From Fredinandcohnia onubensis (GTDB lineage Bacteria; Bacillota; Bacilli; Bacillales; Bacillaceae_L): 64,000 nucleotides of DNA. Under the pieces are notes generated by a model. That model was not told the DNA's origin, searched no databases, and saw only the letters and a program-made list of their open reading frames with translations. The stretch lies in NCBI RefSeq assembly GCF_031181385.1, contig NZ_JAPSKV010000005.1:222612-286611 (forward strand), written 5' to 3'. Of this stretch, positions 1-11,269 are shown piece after piece (within the stretch, counting starts at the first letter, position 1; every line of letters starts with the position of its first letter). Made by a program: the position numbers and the translations under genes.

Positions 1-785
1 AAAGCTGGGCGGAAAAAGTATTCCCAAACCTCTCATCTGAAGAACAAGTTGAAAAGTTATGGGAAGCGATTTTTCAAGCAACTCGTGTCGATACTGATAA
101 TCCTGTACAAGCATGGAAGGATCACAATGCAACTTTACACGCTAAGGTTGAATACTTAAACAAGAAAAAATATAAAAAATTGCATTATACAGCACCTGGA
201 ACTGACTTGATGGTGGAACTTCCTGATGGCCATGTTTGGATTGGCGGTGGTGGTGAAAACGAACAAAATATTCAATTCGTAGCCAATATGCCGACTGAAG
301 AGGTCTTCACCGTTCCTGCGAAAGAAGGTGTGAATGGTTATATTAGCAGCACGAAGCCCCTTAATTACGGGGGAAGCTTAATTGATCAATTTACGTTAAC
401 TTTTGAAAAAGGAAGAATTGTGGATGTAAAGGCTGAAACAGGTGAAGATACTCTCAAACGCCTGGTGGAAACTGACGAAGGCAGTCACTATTTAGGTGAA
501 GTTGCATTAGTTCCACATAGTTCACCTATTTCACAATCAAAAATTCTTTTTTACAATACTCTTTTTGATGAAAATGCATCCAATCACTTTGCAATCGGAA
601 ACGCATATGCCTTCTGTATTGAAGGTGGTAAAACGATGTCACGTGAAGAGTTGGTGAAAAAAGGGGCAAACTCAAGTATCACACATGTTGACTTTATGGT
701 CGGTTCAAGTGAAATGGACATTGACGGCATCACGGCTGATGGCACCATAGAACCCGTTTTCCGTAAAGGTGACTGGGCATTCTAA
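1..785 (+). CDS. M29 family aminopeptidase (AmpS-like), 5' end outside window
   Basis: Frame 3 is open from the window start (SWAEKVFPNLSSEEQVEKLWEAIFQATRVD...) and continues through the listed ORF at 180. M29-type motifs ELPDGHVWIGGGGENEQ, EVFTVPAKEGVNGYISSTKPLNYGG and GNAYAFCIEGG. Confidence 0.9.
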   Translation, partial: SWAEKVFPNLSSEEQVEKLWEAIFQATRVDTDNPVQAWKDHNATLHAKVEYLNKKKYKKLHYTAPGTDLMVELPDGHVWIGGGGENEQNIQFVANMPTEEVFTVPAKEGVNGYISSTKPLNYGGSLIDQFTLTFEKGRIVDVKAETGEDTLKRLVETDEGSHYLGEVALVPHSSPISQSKILFYNTLFDENASNHFAIGNAYAFCIEGGKTMSREELVKKGANSSITHVDFMVGSSEMDIDGITADGTIEPVFRKGDWAF

Positions 786-804
786 TATCGTACCAAGCGA
801 CAAA

Positions 805-850
805 AGGCACCACTGGAGAGTATGTTTCTCTCTTAGTGGTGCCTTTTCCA
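805..850 (+). terminator. intrinsic terminator after aminopeptidase
   Basis: AAAAGGCACCACT...AGTGGTGCCTTTTCC inverted repeat directly after the stop codon. Confidence 0.75.
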
Positions 851-1063
851 TCTAATACTCCCCTGTCACTGGCAAAGTTTTGCACATCCTAAACCTGAAA
901 TTTTATTTAATGAGACTATTGAAATTCAGCTGTTAATGTGTAAATATAGATGACAAGACACATGTATTTTCAGTCGTGTCACTTAAACTTCTTTATATCC
1001 AAAAACTACTCTACCTAAGTTTGTGAAATTATTATCAAACTTATTTATCCTAGGAGGCAAACA

Positions 1064-1924
1064 ATGAATCTATTAAAATTGCGAAAAATGTTACAGGAGT
1101 TTTTACTCGAAGATATTGGCGAACTGGATGTAACAAGTCAATCGATATTCCCAATTGAACAAACAAATCAAGGCGTGTTTATTGCCAAAGAAGACGGAAT
1201 TATTTCTGGATTAGCCATTATTAAAGAAGCCTATCACCTGTTAGATTCAACCATTGTAGTCGAACTTCGTTTTTCTGATGGAGATCGTGTATCTGCTGGC
1301 GATACCATTGCGACTGTAAGCGGACCGACATCCCATCTACTCACTGGTGAGAGAGTGATACTGAATCTCATTCAACGAATGAGTGGAGTTGCAACCATTA
1401 CAAACAGATGTGTAGAGACTTTAAACGATCCTTCCATTCGGATTTGTGATACTAGAAAAACCATTCCAGGACTAAGGATGCTGGATAAATATGCTGTTGT
1501 AACGGGTGCTGGCAAAAATCATCGATTTGGGCTATATGATGGAGTAATGATCAAGGATAACCATATCGCCTATTGCGGTTCAATTACAAAAGCTGTTGAA
1601 GCTGTACGCGAAAAAATTGGCCATATGGTAAAGATTGAAGTGGAAACGGAAAGCAAAGAAGAAGTTTTGGAAGCTGTTGAAGCTGGAGCAGATGTCATCA
1701 TGTTTGATAATCGTAGCCCTGAAGAAGTGAAAGAATTCACAAAGTTAGTACCAAAGGGAATCATCACCGAAGCATCTGGCGGAATAACTTTAAATAATTT
1801 AGCCACCTATTCCGGTACCGGTGTCCAGTATATATCATTAGGATTTTTAACCCATTCTGTAAAAGCCCTTGATATTAGCTTGCAAGTAAAAGAAGGAAAC
1901 AAGAAAACTTCTTTCAATGAATGA
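1064..1924 (+). CDS. nadC: nicotinate-nucleotide pyrophosphorylase (quinolinate phosphoribosyltransferase, NadC family)
   Basis: NadC signatures: ERVILNLIQRMSGVAT, DTRKTIPGLRMLDKYAV, NHRFGLYDGVMIKDNHI, EASGGI. RBS taggaggc upstream. Confidence 0.88.
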   Translation: MNLLKLRKMLQEFLLEDIGELDVTSQSIFPIEQTNQGVFIAKEDGIISGLAIIKEAYHLLDSTIVVELRFSDGDRVSAGDTIATVSGPTSHLLTGERVILNLIQRMSGVATITNRCVETLNDPSIRICDTRKTIPGLRMLDKYAVVTGAGKNHRFGLYDGVMIKDNHIAYCGSITKAVEAVREKIGHMVKIEVETESKEEVLEAVEAGADVIMFDNRSPEEVKEFTKLVPKGIITEASGGITLNNLATYSGTGVQYISLGFLTHSVKALDISLQVKEGNKKTSFNE

Positions 1925-1996
1925 TGGTATGCACCTGAGTACATCTGACTTGTTAAAAGTACGGGTGTAACTCGATCGCATAACCTTTGGGGGTAA

Positions 1997-3010
1997 ATGT
2001 GGATGTCTAAAAAAAATTGGACTTATTCTTTCTTACTTTTAATTAGCAGTGTTCTTCTGGCAGGTTGCTTGAACAAAGTTGGAGCGGTGTCTGTCGCAGA
2101 TACAGACGATATTCGAACGACCATTATTGGCGGACGGACAGGAGGCGCATGGTCTGTTTTTACAGAAGGTATCGCCGAGTCGATTCGTCGTGAAAATAAA
2201 GGTTCACTTATTACGGTTGAGCCTGGCGGGATTGTTGAGAATCCAGCTAGTGTTGGAACAAACACGGTCCCTTATGGAATCTCTTATGCCATGACAGCTT
2301 ATGCAGCATTCAGTGGGACAGAACCTTATAAAGAAGCCTATCCAGATATACGGGCGATCAGTGTGGTAATTCCTGCTAACTATTATCAATTAATCGCACG
2401 AGCTGACGTAGAATTCGATTCATTAGCCGAGGTGATTGAAAAGAAGGCACCGATGCGGCTAGCAGTTGACCAAAGAGGTTCAGCAGGTGAAATCATTACA
2501 CGGACGATTTTACAAGAATATGATGTAACCTATAAAGACATTGCCTCTTGGGGTGGTTCTGTTGAACATTTAAGTGGTTCAAAGACGTTTGAATTAATGG
2601 GAGATAATCGAATTGATACCACCGGAGATGCCGTATCCGTTCCATCCAGTGACATTTTAGAAGCGGCCATCACAAATGACATGAAATTTATTTCGATGGA
2701 CCAAGAAATACTTCAAGATGTGGCAGATAAGCTAGGAATGGAACTAGGTACAATTGAGGCAGGGAGTTATGATTTTTTAAACCAAGATATACACACCCTA
2801 TATACTCCTGCTATTTTAATTGTTCACAAGGATGTTCCTGAGGAAGAAGTGTATCGCGTTACAAAGGCTATCTATGAAAATATTGAATATTTAGGCACGG
2901 TCCATAAAGAATTTAAGAAGCTATCAGACGAAAACTTTAGCAAAGTTGGGAAGGTCCCTCTTCATCCTGGTGCAAAGAAATTTTTCAAAGAAAAAGGACT
3001 AATCCATTAA
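1997..3010 (+). CDS. TAXI family TRAP transporter solute-binding lipoprotein
   Basis: Lipobox LLISSVLLAGC; TTIIGGRTGGAWSVFTEGIAESI...GGIVENPASVGTN typical of TAXI binding proteins. Next to a fused TRAP permease. Confidence 0.85.
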   Translation: MWMSKKNWTYSFLLLISSVLLAGCLNKVGAVSVADTDDIRTTIIGGRTGGAWSVFTEGIAESIRRENKGSLITVEPGGIVENPASVGTNTVPYGISYAMTAYAAFSGTEPYKEAYPDIRAISVVIPANYYQLIARADVEFDSLAEVIEKKAPMRLAVDQRGSAGEIITRTILQEYDVTYKDIASWGGSVEHLSGSKTFELMGDNRIDTTGDAVSVPSSDILEAAITNDMKFISMDQEILQDVADKLGMELGTIEAGSYDFLNQDIHTLYTPAILIVHKDVPEEEVYRVTKAIYENIEYLGTVHKEFKKLSDENFSKVGKVPLHPGAKKFFKEKGLIH

Positions 3011-3034
3011 ATTTAGAAGGGAGTTCCCAAGAAA

Positions 3035-4963
3035 ATGGGCTTTACAAATTATATAACTAGAGCCTTTTCTGAAGGTAAAAAGCGTGACATGACAGGTCCC
3101 GCTTTTACATTATTTATAAGTATCGCATTCATTTTATCACTATTCCAAATTGTGTCTGTTGTTTGGGGAAAATTAGATCCAATCCAACTGTTGGCAACTC
3201 ATCTATCTCTTATTCTAATCTTGACCTTTTCGTATTATAGTTTTTCAAAACAAAGCGGAACAAGCGCTACACCGACAGTCCCTGACTATATTTGTTCATT
3301 CTTCGCCTTAGGTGCCGGAATCTATTTTTACATCCATGCAGAACGGATTTCGGAACGGATTCCCATTGTCGATCCATTGTCCCCGTTGGATATTTTTGTT
3401 GGCTTCGTATTTATCATATTAAGTATCGAAGCAGCCCGCCGCACAATTGGAATGCCGATCGTCATCATCGTGTTAATTGGAATCAGTTATGCACTGTGGG
3501 GCCATCATTTAGGCGGAATCATTTGGCATCGAGAATTTTCATTTTCTGAAGTAGTTGAAGATTTAGCTTATAGTTTTAACGGCCTTTGGGGTTCACCAAT
3601 TGCGGTTGCAGCATCATTTGTGTATATGTTTTTACTGTTTGGGGCGTTTTTACAAAAGGCTGGTGCGGGTGAGTTCTTCTTTCAATTGTCGTCCGCTTTA
3701 GCTGGAAGGACACGTGGTGGAGCAGCCAAGGTGGCCGTCATTGCGAGTGCGTTTTTTGGCATGATTTCCGGAAGCCCAACAGCTAATGTCGTAACGACAG
3801 GCTCATTTACGATTCCTGTGAGTAGACGGTCCGGTTACAAACCATCATTTGCGGCAGCAGTTGAGGCAGCTGCATCGACTGGTGGTAGTATCTTACCACC
3901 GATTATGGGGTCCTCTGCCTTTTTAATGGCAGCAATTACTCAGATTCCGTATATTTCGATTGTTATTGCTGCCATTATTCCTGGTATACTCTACTATACT
4001 TCATTGCTTGCGATGGTTCATTTTGAGGCAATTAGATTAGACTTACCAAAGGCGAATAAAGAGGACATTCCTAACGTTTCAAACGTGTTAAAAGAAGGAT
4101 GGTACTATTTTATCCCGTTGGTTGTCTTACTCTTCTTTCTTTTAAGTGGCTATAGCGCATCTAGAACTGGTTTTTACGGTGTATTGGCCATCATCGTAGT
4201 GAGCTGGTTTCGTAAAAAAACCCGAATGGGTGTTAAGCAAATTTTTGAAGCGATGGTTGATGGTGCAAGATCTTCAATCCCCGTAACAACTGCTTGTGCA
4301 GCTGCTGGGTTAGTCATTTCAGGTATCATGTCAACTGGACTTGGTGGTAAATTAACGAGTGTTGTCCTTGGGCTAACTGAAGGTATGCTCCTTCCTACCT
4401 TGATTCTAGTCATGCTCATTTGCATTATTTTAGGAATGGGAATGCCGGTAGCTGCTGCTTATATTTTGACAGCGATGTTAGCTGCTCCAGCTTTAATGGA
4501 ATTAGGAGTTTCGTTAATGGCTGCCCATTTATTTATCGTTTATTTCTCTATTTTTTCAGCGATTACACCACCTGTTGCAGTCGCAGCTTATGTCGCTGCA
4601 GGTATTGCCGATAGCAACCCTAACCAAGTTGGGCTAGAAGCGGTTCGACTAGGTTTAGTGGGCTTCATCGTTCCATTTATGTTTGTTTTAGAACCATCAT
4701 TATTGCTAGATGGTTCACCTGTTGAAATTTTTGTTTCATTCTTTACCGCAGTTATAGGTGTTGTTGCTCTAAGCGCAGGTGTCATTGGCTGGCTTAAACA
4801 GGGTACCACAACAGTAGACCGAATTCTATTAATCACAAGTGGTCTATTGCTCATATATCCTCATGTCTTATTCAGTGGTATCGGCATTATTTTATTTATT
4901 GTGGTGTTTGCACTTCAAAAAAAGCGCCAAATCCAATACACGCCACTCGAAAAAGGGGCTTAA
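3035..4963 (+). CDS. TRAP transporter fused permease subunit (4TM/12TM)
   Basis: Long polytopic protein with ISGSPTANVVTTGSFTIPVSRRSGYKPSFAAAVEAAASTGGSILPPIMGSSAFLMA, typical of fused TRAP permeases. Confidence 0.9.
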   Translation: MGFTNYITRAFSEGKKRDMTGPAFTLFISIAFILSLFQIVSVVWGKLDPIQLLATHLSLILILTFSYYSFSKQSGTSATPTVPDYICSFFALGAGIYFYIHAERISERIPIVDPLSPLDIFVGFVFIILSIEAARRTIGMPIVIIVLIGISYALWGHHLGGIIWHREFSFSEVVEDLAYSFNGLWGSPIAVAASFVYMFLLFGAFLQKAGAGEFFFQLSSALAGRTRGGAAKVAVIASAFFGMISGSPTANVVTTGSFTIPVSRRSGYKPSFAAAVEAAASTGGSILPPIMGSSAFLMAAITQIPYISIVIAAIIPGILYYTSLLAMVHFEAIRLDLPKANKEDIPNVSNVLKEGWYYFIPLVVLLFFLLSGYSASRTGFYGVLAIIVVSWFRKKTRMGVKQIFEAMVDGARSSIPVTTACAAAGLVISGIMSTGLGGKLTSVVLGLTEGMLLPTLILVMLICIILGMGMPVAAAYILTAMLAAPALMELGVSLMAAHLFIVYFSIFSAITPPVAVAAYVAAGIADSNPNQVGLEAVRLGLVGFIVPFMFVLEPSLLLDGSPVEIFVSFFTAVIGVVALSAGVIGWLKQGTTTVDRILLITSGLLLIYPHVLFSGIGIILFIVVFALQKKRQIQYTPLEKGA

Positions 4964-4970
4964 AACAAGA

Positions 4971-5004
4971 AAAAGTTCAGTGTTGAAACATACTGAACTT
5001 TTTT
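4971..5004 (+). terminator. intrinsic terminator after TRAP permease
   Basis: AAAAAGTTCAG-tgttgaaacata-CTGAACTTTTTT. Confidence 0.8.
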
Positions 5005-5484
5005 CTCCTTCTTTAACTTTTCACAGCTCTCTTTTCTTTTTCATTAATGCTAAAAGTCTTTTGTCTAGACAGTAGGTATGGCAACGAATGTTCCACCGCA
5101 TCAATTAGGTGAGGTTATTGATGGTGTACTACGTTCTTGCTTCACTTATCTCATCTCTAGCAGTAACATCAAGATATTCTAGAATTGTCACAAATAAATG
5201 TACAATTGTATTGTACAAAAGGACATGGAAATGGGCATACGAATCCTATTCTCTAGATACACGTTTTTTCCTTAATGAAAAATCGGTACGAAAATAAGAT
5301 TAGTTATCCATTGCCCCTTACCATTCCTTTCGAGTTTTGTTAGGTTTAGTATATTATTGATACCTAATTTCTGTCAAATCCAACTAACAAGGTTCCTACT
5401 TTTCCTAATAAGCAATTATTCGCTATAATAGAGGTTATTCACCTTTACTAAGAAAAGGGACTATTAATAAAATGAGGAGTTTTT

Positions 5485-6417
5485 ATGGAAAAAGTTGAGG
5501 TTTTTATTTTATCTGGATTTTTAGGAAGTGGTAAAACCACTTTATTACAAAATATTCTTACTCAAGAAAAGCAATTAGATCGAAAAATTGCTGTTGTTAT
5601 GAACGAATTAGGTCAAGTATCGATTGATTCAAATGCAGTTTCAGATAACACCCCGCTTAAAGAGCTGCTTAATGGCTGTGTTTGTTGTACGATTCAAGGC
5701 CAGCTTGAGGTCCATTTGCAAGGACTACTACAAGATTATGACTTGGATGCCATCTATATTGAAACAACGGGTGTTGCTCATCCAATTGAAGTGCTTGATG
5801 CTTGTATGTCACCGCTTTTTGCCGATCAATTATTTGTTCAGTCGATTGTCACACTTATTGATGTGAATCGTTGGAAAGAAAGAGATTCCTTAAGTCCACA
5901 ATTACAAATGCTTTTACGTGAACAAATTCATCATGCGGATGTCCTGCTACTTAATAAAATCGACCAGCTGTCTGAAATGGAACAAGGTCAGATGTTATTT
6001 GAAATTCAATCCATTAATAGCGAGGCACGAAGTTTGCTAACGAAGCATGCAGCGGTGAAGCTTGATGATCTCCGTACAATTAAAAAAGCTGAACGAAAAC
6101 CACATGAGCGAGCACATGTACATCTCGATTTGAAGCTAAAAACATATGTGCATACATTTTCAAATGCACTTGATCTCGATATATTTGAAGAATGGCTCAG
6201 AAAGATGCCCGAAACAATTTACCGGATTAAGGGCTATTTAAAGTTTACCCATTCAAACAACACTTATTTATTCCAATACTCCTATGGAACACCCATTTAC
6301 TTAAAAGAGCTTATGAATTATAAGCCAACTTTGGTATTTATCGGTAAAAAATTGGACCCAACATGGATGAAGGCAGAAATGGAGAAACTAGAGGAAGAAA
6401 GTTTGAAGGTTGAATAG
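5485..6417 (+). CDS. CobW/P47K family GTPase (putative metal chaperone)
   Basis: N-terminal GFLGSGKTTLLQNIL P-loop, ELLNGCVCCTIQG metal-binding CxCC motif, NKID GTP motif. Confidence 0.9.
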   Translation: MEKVEVFILSGFLGSGKTTLLQNILTQEKQLDRKIAVVMNELGQVSIDSNAVSDNTPLKELLNGCVCCTIQGQLEVHLQGLLQDYDLDAIYIETTGVAHPIEVLDACMSPLFADQLFVQSIVTLIDVNRWKERDSLSPQLQMLLREQIHHADVLLLNKIDQLSEMEQGQMLFEIQSINSEARSLLTKHAAVKLDDLRTIKKAERKPHERAHVHLDLKLKTYVHTFSNALDLDIFEEWLRKMPETIYRIKGYLKFTHSNNTYLFQYSYGTPIYLKELMNYKPTLVFIGKKLDPTWMKAEMEKLEEESLKVE

Positions 6418-6453
6418 GTACTTCAGGAAGAATTGTACCAAAGTTTAGGGTGC

Positions 6454-6580
6454 ATTGTGCCCTAGTTAGAAATAATTGTGCCCTAACTTTGAATAATTGT
6501 TCCCTAACTGGCTAAGATTGTGCCCTAACTTTGATTTATTGTGACCTAACCCAAGTTAATTGTTTCCTATCCAACTGAAG
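6454..6580. repeat. 21-bp tandem repeat array, about 6 units
   Basis: Unit ATTGTGCCCTAACTTTGAATA; ATTG starts at 6454, 6475, 6496, 6517, 6538, 6559 (exact 21-bp spacing). Confidence 0.88.
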
Positions 6581-6686
6581 GAATAAATTGGTCCACATTT
6601 CCAAGCATGATTATCACATTACGTGGGAAGTTAAGAATGAGTAATCGTTTGGTTACTCAAAAAACTTCTGTCGGGAGTGATGTATC

Positions 6687-6881
6687 ATGGCAAGAAACAA
6701 ACTATTGGTTCCTGGTAGCGAAAATGCTCTAGATCAAATGAAAGAAGAAATCGCCAATGAGTTTGGAGTTCAGCTTGGTGCAGATACGACCGCACGTGCG
6801 AACGGCTCCGTTGGAGGCGAGATGACGAAACGCCTCGTTGCAATGGCGCAGCAGCAACTTACAAATGGTTCACAACAGTAA
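6687..6881 (+). CDS. alpha/beta-type small acid-soluble spore protein
   Basis: [47 protein letters not shown]; canonical SASP signatures. Confidence 0.95.
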   Translation: MARNKLLVPGSENALDQMKEEIANEFGVQLGADTTARANGSVGGEMTKRLVAMAQQQLTNGSQQ

Positions 6882-6930
6882 CAATTCACGTAAAAGGGGG
6901 TCCATATTCTGGGCCTCCTTTTTTAAAACA

Positions 6931-6967
6931 AAAAAACCGTCATTCCCCTAGAAATGAACGGTTTTTT
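6931..6967. terminator. bidirectional intrinsic terminator
   Basis: AAAAAACCGTCATTcccctagAAATGAACGGTTTTTT. Confidence 0.7.
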
Positions 6968-7103
6968 CAACATATATTTCATCTGTTGTCTTCATCACTG
7001 TTGGATTTCCCTTTGCCTCAATTGTCCTTACCCCAAGTAAAATCATTCCCACCACTAACAGTGCAAACAGTACGACAATAATACAATTTTTAATTAATGC
7101 CAT
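6948..7103 (-). CDS. small hypothetical membrane protein (51 aa)
   Basis: Not in supplied ORF track. Minus-strand ATG...TAG gives MALIKNCIIVVLFALLVVGMILLGVRTIEAKGNPTVMKTTDEIYVEKTVHF. One N-terminal TM segment; weak RBS (GGTGGGAAAG). Confidence 0.5.
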   Translation of the reverse strand: MALIKNCIIVVLFALLVVGMILLGVRTIEAKGNPTVMKTTDEIYVEKTVHF

Positions 7104-7281
7104 CTTTCCCACCCTATCGTTTTCTAACCTTAAATTTTATCCACTTTTTTCCGACATGACCATTCTATTCACGAAAAAAGTTTTTATTCCTAATTATGAA
7201 AAAATGAGTAAAACATCGTTGTTTTCCTCACTTTCCACACAATTGGGACATATGATGAAGTAAAAGGGGGGAAAAATCACC

Positions 7282-7467
7282 GTGGAGAAGTTCGCTATTT
7301 TATTTTTGGCGTGTATTTTAGCAGGTTTTGCCCTTATTAAAGTAACAGAATATGATAACGTATTAACAAGCCTACACTCTGTCTTTTCTCTTGTTGGGGC
7401 TCTTACGATTATCGTCTTTTCATTTGTTCTAATTTTTAAAGGAATTTTAGCCTTATTGGGTAAGTGA
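7282..7467 (+). CDS. small hypothetical membrane protein (61 aa)
   Basis: GTG start with RBS (aaaagggggga) upstream; two predicted hydrophobic segments. Confidence 0.6.
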   Translation: MEKFAILFLACILAGFALIKVTEYDNVLTSLHSVFSLVGALTIIVFSFVLIFKGILALLGK

Positions 7468-7579
7468 TAAGCCAAACAATGTCTTACCCTTTTTAAGTTT
7501 TTAGGGGTTTGTACCTTTCACATTTCCATAGAAGTCATATGCTAGTACTACGTAGATGAACGAAGGTGGTGCAAAGCAT

Positions 7580-7795
7580 ATGGCTTCTATCTTTTTAGGA
7601 CCAATACGAATTAACAGCAATGAAGGTGTTATCACCACAGGTAATTCCTTTTATGTCTCTCCTACTTCAACCAGTAAAACAATCGCAGGTTCGGGATCAT
7701 TTAATACGGGTATCAATATTACAAATAATAATGATACGAGTACTTCCAACACCTTTGACCCGGACGGCGTCGACTCAAATATTTCCGACACATAA
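7580..7795 (+). CDS. GerPA/GerPF-family spore germination protein
   Basis: MASIFLGPIRINSNEGVITTGNSFYVSPTSTSKTIAGSGSFNTG; GerPA/F-like. Start moved to ATG 7580 (ORF track 7556). Confidence 0.8.
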   Translation: MASIFLGPIRINSNEGVITTGNSFYVSPTSTSKTIAGSGSFNTGINITNNNDTSTSNTFDPDGVDSNISDT

Positions 7796-7831
7796 AAACC
7801 GTCTACCTATAAGGTAAGACGGTTTTTCATA

Positions 7832-9475
<1,644 letters not shown>

Positions 9476-9664
9476 TCATTGCTACTGATTATACCATTTT
9501 CATAGAAACAACACTAGTTTTGGGTCCACGTTTTGTGGTCTCAAGCCGTTGCCACATTGTGACATATTTGTTTATCCGAAAAATAAAAATGACCCCTTCC
9601 ACAGTTTCCCTGCCAAAAGAGTCATTAAAAAACACCACGTTTTTCTTTTTTAAATTTTCTACAT

Positions 9665-10006
9665 TCAAATAGCATCATTCTTCTTATTGCTCTCCTGTTC
9701 TTGATTTTTTGGCGGCAATTCGTTTGGTGGACCTGGTTGTCTTACGGCTCCAAATCCCTGAATAATTTTTTCACCACCGTAACCTGCTATAATCGAAAGG
9801 AATATGACTCGAAATATCGATTCCGTGTCACTCGAAGCTACGATTAATACTGCCGCAATGGTTCCAATAAGCATTTCTTCTAAGAATCCAAGGTAGATGA
9901 AGCGTTTTGTTACACGAGGTTTTTCAATTTTCCCTTGTTTTTTAGCATGTCCTAATAACCCCATAGAGCCACCAATAAAGATTGCTAGCACAAGATGCAA
10001 CAACAT
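9665..10006 (-). CDS. DUF4257 family membrane protein
   Basis: MLLHLVLAIFIGGSMGLLGHAKKQGKIEKPRVTKRFIYLGFLEEMLIG; resembles Bacillus DUF4257 proteins. Confidence 0.7.
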   Translation of the reverse strand: MLLHLVLAIFIGGSMGLLGHAKKQGKIEKPRVTKRFIYLGFLEEMLIGTIAAVLIVASSDTESIFRVIFLSIIAGYGGEKIIQGFGAVRQPGPPNELPPKNQEQESNKKNDAI

Positions 10007-10202
10007 GTCATCACCCCCTAAAGTCCAGATTTAGTAATGCTTGACCTTAGGCAACAAATGGAAGCTTCCTTATTAACATTATATGCCAAATGCGAACAAG
10101 AAAGCTTGGGTATATTTTCGGAAAATTAAAAATACTTTTGTGATACCAATGTCCCATTTTCATTCTGAAAACTATTTCGAGCCCCTAAAGGACTGCATAA
10201 AA

Positions 10203-11162
10203 CTACCTATCCACTCTACCGTTTGTCATTATTTGAATAAAATCAGTTATGAACTTTTCATAATTAAAACGCAATGCAATCCGATCTAATGTTTCAACAG
10301 GCTCCTTGTCTGGATTCGCACGAAAATCTGCGACGCTCACCCCTTTTAATATCCCGGACATTTCTATCTGTACTCTGCGCCTAGCATATTGCATAATAGA
10401 AGGATTTACAATTGCGCTTAGGGCAACTACATCATGAAGTGGTGTCCCTTGAATTCCAGGCATGCTTTTCTTATAAAATTCATAATAATAATCAAAAATT
10501 GGACGAATTAAATTTCGATATGGATTATTTGTTCCCTGGCTCACAATTTGGTCAACTACTTCAGAAGTTAAGATAGCTTGAATTGTTACATTTAGCGGAT
10601 GAATGGCGAGGTTATGTGCACGTTCACATACAAGGTTTGAGGCGATTGGGTCACCATAAAAATTCGCCTCTGCTTCAGCGGTGACATTTCCAGGAACAAA
10701 AAAGGCCCCTCCCATAATATAAAACCCTTTTACTTTATTCATTACCTCGTCACCAAGGATGAAGGCAATCGCAAGTGATGTAGAACGCCCAACATCGACA
10801 ATATAAAGTTCATTTTCATATTTATCAATTATTCTAAAGATCTCATCAAAGTTTAACAACTCAGATGAAGGCAGTGTATCAGGTGGTTGAATGGGGCCAA
10901 GACCCTCTTCCCCATGGATTTCAGGGTAATAAGCTGTGGCTTCTCCAGATAGCGGTCCCTTTGCACCCGCTATGATTGGAATATCCGTTTTGCCTGCTAA
11001 GGATAATAAATAGGCAACATTTTGAATCGCTTGTTCTTGTGTCACATTACCGTAACTCGGAACAATCCCGACTATTTCAATAGCAGGATTGAGTAATCCA
11101 TACATTATTGCAATGGAATCATCGATTCCCGGATCTCCAAAAAACAATACCTTTGCTGCCAT
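10203..11162 (-). CDS. nucleoside hydrolase (inosine-uridine preferring family)
   Basis: N-terminal VLFFGDPGIDDSIAIMYGLLNPAIEIVGIVPSYGNVT; IMGGAF; HPLNVT. Start taken at ATG GCA GCA (11162). Confidence 0.85.
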   Translation of the reverse strand: MAAKVLFFGDPGIDDSIAIMYGLLNPAIEIVGIVPSYGNVTQEQAIQNVAYLLSLAGKTDIPIIAGAKGPLSGEATAYYPEIHGEEGLGPIQPPDTLPSSELLNFDEIFRIIDKYENELYIVDVGRSTSLAIAFILGDEVMNKVKGFYIMGGAFFVPGNVTAEAEANFYGDPIASNLVCERAHNLAIHPLNVTIQAILTSEVVDQIVSQGTNNPYRNLIRPIFDYYYEFYKKSMPGIQGTPLHDVVALSAIVNPSIMQYARRRVQIEMSGILKGVSVADFRANPDKEPVETLDRIALRFNYEKFITDFIQIMTNGRVDR

Positions 11163-11269
11163 TAACACCGCTCCTTTTTCAAAAAACTTACATAATATTC
11201 ACTATATGTTGGAAAGTAAAAAAAAACACCCACTTCGATATGAGACGAAATGAGTGTTTTGGGAACGTA

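Noticed and set aside
5109-5297. 62-aa ORF between the TRAP permease and CobW gene
   Set aside because: No convincing RBS and no recognisable features; probably chance.
10083-10289. 68-aa plus-strand ORF
   Set aside because: Overlaps the 3' end of the nucleoside hydrolase gene on the other strand and has no RBS.
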